A DNA stretch of 6,738 nt from an uncultured Microcoleaceae cyanobacterium (lineage in GTDB: Bacteria > Cyanobacteriota > Cyanobacteriia > Cyanobacteriales > Microcoleaceae), in contig CALKCV010000172.1 in NCBI GenBank assembly GCA_938083405.1, positions 1 through 6,738 of the forward strand. Reading direction: 5' to 3'. The position numbers were made by a program, and so were the translations under genes. Each line of letters begins with the position of its first letter. Within the stretch, counting starts at the first letter, position 1. The notes under the pieces are model-generated. The model saw only the letters and a program-made list of their open reading frames with translations, ran no database searches and was not told the DNA's origin. Below are positions 5,413-6,738 of this stretch, piece by piece.

Positions 5413-5433
5413 GTCAATCGTCAATCGTCAATT
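5413..5433 (+). repeat. Heptamer tandem repeat GTCAATY x3
   Basis: GTCAATC, GTCAATC, GTCAATT in tandem. All but the first base overlaps the 3' end of the GNAT gene, so the repeat encodes its last residues (LTIDD) and its stop codon. Confidence 0.75.
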
Positions 5434-5905
5434 GTTTAACATAAACCAAATCGCACCTTTTTGTTTCCACCACAGAAGCAGGTTGATAGCCATTTTGTTC
5501 GTATAAAATAACCGCTTCTTTTAAAACCGTTGCCGTCTCGATCCAAATCTCTTTAAAACCCCGTTCGGCAATTCTCTTTTCTAACTCTTGTAACAGAAAT
5601 TTTCCCAACCCTTGCCTGCGGACTTCTGGCAACAAATACATTTTTCTAATTTCCACCGCATTATTACCGCGCTTAATGGGATAATAAGCCGCAGTTGCCA
5701 CTAATTTAGATTGACGTTCTACTACCCAAAATTCGCCGCCTGTCTGGCGATAAAATTCTTTTATTTTCAAAACATCCTCATCGGCTTCCTGGGGCTGCCA
5801 AGACAAGCCATATTCTGCTAAAACCGAACCGATAATATTAGCAGCAAGGTGGCGATCGCCCTCTTCCCAAGAACGGATTAAAAAGTCGCGATATTGTAGT
5901 TTCAT
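5414..5905 (-). CDS. GNAT-family N-acetyltransferase
   Basis: A 163-residue single-domain acetyltransferase that moves an acetyl group from acetyl-CoA to an unknown amine. Motif A is clear: the strand VEIRKMYLLPEVRRQGLGKF (84-103), with the pyrophosphate-binding loop R96-R-Q-G-L-G101. WIETATVLKEAVILYEQNGY (121-140) is motif B, including the usual YExxGF-like turn as YEQNGY. The N-terminal part (LIRSWEEGDRHLAANII, 9-25) is the usual variable acceptor region. The full domain is present. The ATG at 5905 has no obvious Shine-Dalgarno, and a palindromic repeat lies just upstream at 5917-5935. It is 48 nt after miaE and 29 nt before the Uma2 gene on the same strand. Its C-terminal tail, LTIDD, comes from an intergenic-type heptamer repeat and probably is not part of the conserved fold. 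The substrate cannot be told from sequence. Confidence 0.85.
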   Translation of the reverse strand: MKLQYRDFLIRSWEEGDRHLAANIIGSVLAEYGLSWQPQEADEDVLKIKEFYRQTGGEFWVVERQSKLVATAAYYPIKRGNNAVEIRKMYLLPEVRRQGLGKFLLQELEKRIAERGFKEIWIETATVLKEAVILYEQNGYQPASVVETKRCDLVYVKQLTIDD

Positions 5906-5916
5906 AAATAATTGAT

Positions 5917-5935
5917 AACAGGCATCTTGCCTGTT
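5917..5935. repeat. Palindromic repeat AACAGGCA-TCT-TGCCTGTT
   Basis: A perfect 8-bp stem with a 3-nt loop, in the 48-nt gap between miaE and the GNAT gene. Its arms are the same as those of the hairpin at 2676-2708, so both belong to one dispersed family. On the transcript it would lie about 11 nt before the GNAT start codon, where it could affect translation or RNA processing. Confidence 0.8.
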
Positions 5936-5953
5936 CTACGTTCTAATTAACAA

Positions 5954-6538
5954 TTAACTATGGATGCGGGGTTCTGGGTGTAGAGTTGTTAGTAATTTAC
6001 TTTCTATTTCTGCCAATTCTTCCAATCTATTTGTAACGACCTCCGCCTCAAAATAAGTATTAGCTAAAATCCAATAGACCCCATAATGCCTAGCTTCCGA
6101 AGCCATCAAACTGCGATAAAACTTAGCCAATTCTGGTTCCGGGCAACCATCGGCTAATAGACCCAAACGTTCGTGACTGCGAGCTTCAATTAAACCAGCT
6201 ACCAAGAGAGAATCCAACAATCTTTGAGGTTCTTTGCGGCAAATTTCCGCGCTCAAACCGGCCGCGTAGGGAGGAGATTGGAGGAGTTCGAGGGGAATAT
6301 TGCGATGCTCTAACCATTGATTGACTAACTCGAAATGTTCTAACTCTTCCCTGGCGATCGCCGTTAACATCCGCACGAGTTTAGTCTTAGAAGGATAGCG
6401 AAACATCAAATTCAAAGCTACTCCAGCAGCCTTACGCTCGCAGTGGGAATGGTCTAAAAGGATAACGTCTAAATGAGCGATCGCCTGTTCGGTCCACTCC
6501 CGAGAAGTTGGTTGTTTGAGCTCTTTAATATTTGGCAT
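5954..6538 (-). CDS. miaE: tRNA-(ms2io6A)-hydroxylase
   Basis: A 194-residue non-haem diiron monooxygenase of the ferritin-like fold. It hydroxylates the isopentenyl group of 2-methylthio-N6-isopentenyladenosine at position 37 of tRNAs reading UNN codons, after MiaA and MiaB have acted, using O2. The diiron ligands are all in place: Glu34 in LLDHSHCERKAAG; Glu65 and His68 in REELEHFE; Glu118 in LIEARSHERL; Glu148 and His151 in SEARHYGVYW. The length fits the family. The ATG at 6538 is followed directly by conserved N-terminal sequence (SREWTEQAIAHLDVILLDH); no clear Shine-Dalgarno is seen. It is the first of three same-strand genes with short gaps. Because O2 is the substrate, the modification level may report oxygen, as proposed for Salmonella. 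It contains HIP1 sites at 6354 and 6477. Confidence 0.93.
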   Translation of the reverse strand: MPNIKELKQPTSREWTEQAIAHLDVILLDHSHCERKAAGVALNLMFRYPSKTKLVRMLTAIAREELEHFELVNQWLEHRNIPLELLQSPPYAAGLSAEICRKEPQRLLDSLLVAGLIEARSHERLGLLADGCPEPELAKFYRSLMASEARHYGVYWILANTYFEAEVVTNRLEELAEIESKLLTTLHPEPRIHS

Positions 6539-6574
6539 AGTATTTGATTAATTGCTAATGGGTAATGGTTAATT

Positions 6575-6598
6575 GTTAGTTGTTAATTGTCAACTAAC
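6575..6598. repeat. Inverted repeat GTTAGTTG...CAACTAAC upstream of miaE
   Basis: Perfect 8-bp arms (6575-6582, 6591-6598) around an 8-nt A/T-rich loop, within irregular TTAATTG-like repeats (6546-6600). It lies 37 nt before the miaE start and could be an operator, or simply degenerate heptamer-repeat DNA. Confidence 0.4.
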
Positions 6599-6620
6599 TA
6601 TTCGGGGTCCAGAAGGCGCG

Positions 6621-6684
6621 GTTTCTTAGTAGGGTGCGCACCGCGCACCAGTAGTTTCTTAGTAGGGTGCGCACCGCGCACCAG
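6621..6684. repeat. Two tandem copies of a 31-nt GC-rich hairpin unit
   Basis: The units at 6621-6651 and 6654-6684 are identical over 31 nt and start 33 nt apart. Each contains a perfect hairpin GGTGCGC-ACC-GCGCACC (6633-6649 and 6666-6682). Part of the unit recurs inverted at 6700-6710. No CRISPR logic applies, because the spacer is only 2 nt. Confidence 0.9.
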
Positions 6685-6738
6685 AGACTCAATTACTCAG
6701 GTGCGCGGTGGGGAACGCGAGCGCGTGAGTAGCAGTGC
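6685..6738. repeat. Inverted hairpin relative of the tandem unit
   Basis: GGTGCGCGGTG (6700-6710) is the reverse complement of the core of the preceding repeat. It lies inside a larger inverted pair, TACTCA 6694-6699 and TGAGTA 6726-6731, next to a tight hairpin ACGCG-AG-CGCGT (6715-6726). The block runs up to the window edge, so its full extent is unknown. Confidence 0.55.

Noticed and set aside
5125..5439. A 104-codon plus-strand frame across the Uma2 gene and the end of the GNAT gene
   Set aside because: Spans two recognised genes and the heptamer repeat; no domain and no ribosome binding site.
6621..6684. Possible CRISPR array
   Set aside because: Only two units, separated by 2 nt and not by unique spacers; each unit is a hairpin of a dispersed-repeat kind.
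1..6738. tRNA, rRNA or known riboswitch
   Set aside because: No cloverleaf with a GTTCRA-type T-arm, no rRNA-like stretch and no recognisable riboswitch core was seen on reading both strands. A covariance-model search was not possible.

Overview
The window looks like a piece of chromosome from a filamentous, Oscillatoriales-type cyanobacterium. Evidence seen directly: 13 perfect copies of the octamer GCGATCGC (the cyanobacterial HIP1 palindrome) in 6.7 kb, heptanucleotide tandem repeats between genes, several palindromic repeats of types I associate with cyanobacterial genomes (AGAAACCGGGTTTTTT, AACAGGCA...TGCCTGTT, GGTTGAGT...CCCAACC), and a Uma2-family gene. The genus is an inference and is not fixed by the sequence.

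Layout. Positions 1-245 hold the 3' end of something that cannot be resolved: one frame looks like a protein tail but is broken by two stops, and another carries an open, very basic Q/L-rich small ORF. Positions 243-1160 are bracketed by a pair of roughly 135-nt inverted repeats that I aligned by eye. Between them lies a YtxH-domain membrane protein gene with its own extended -10 promoter. A DUF948 membrane protein gene follows directly (1188-1760, +). Facing it (1799-2464, -) is a glutathione S-transferase that unusually begins with a lipoprotein-type signal peptide and has a good upstream promoter. Next (2724-4310, -) is a pre-ATP-grasp/ATP-grasp ligase of the PGM1 (pheganomycin peptide ligase) related type.

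Divergent from the ligase is a 54-codon remnant of an HpcH/HpaI-type aldolase (4418-4582, +). It stops matching its family where a degenerate palindromic repeat begins. About 200 bp of repeat-rich, gene-free DNA follows. The last block is three minus-strand genes with short gaps, read in the order miaE (tRNA ms2i6A37 hydroxylase), a GNAT acetyltransferase and a Uma2-like endonuclease. The window ends in a 33-bp-period tandem repeat of GC-rich hairpins.

How the genes relate. YtxH and DUF948 are small proteins of the same design: one N-terminal membrane helix, then a hydrophilic helical tail. They probably form a functional envelope pair. miaE, GNAT and Uma2 could share a transcript but have no evident common pathway. 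The PGM1-like ligase has no recognisable peptide precursor or partner gene here. The clearest unexplained structure is the long inverted-repeat pair around the YtxH gene. The most unusual gene is the lipoprotein-type GST.
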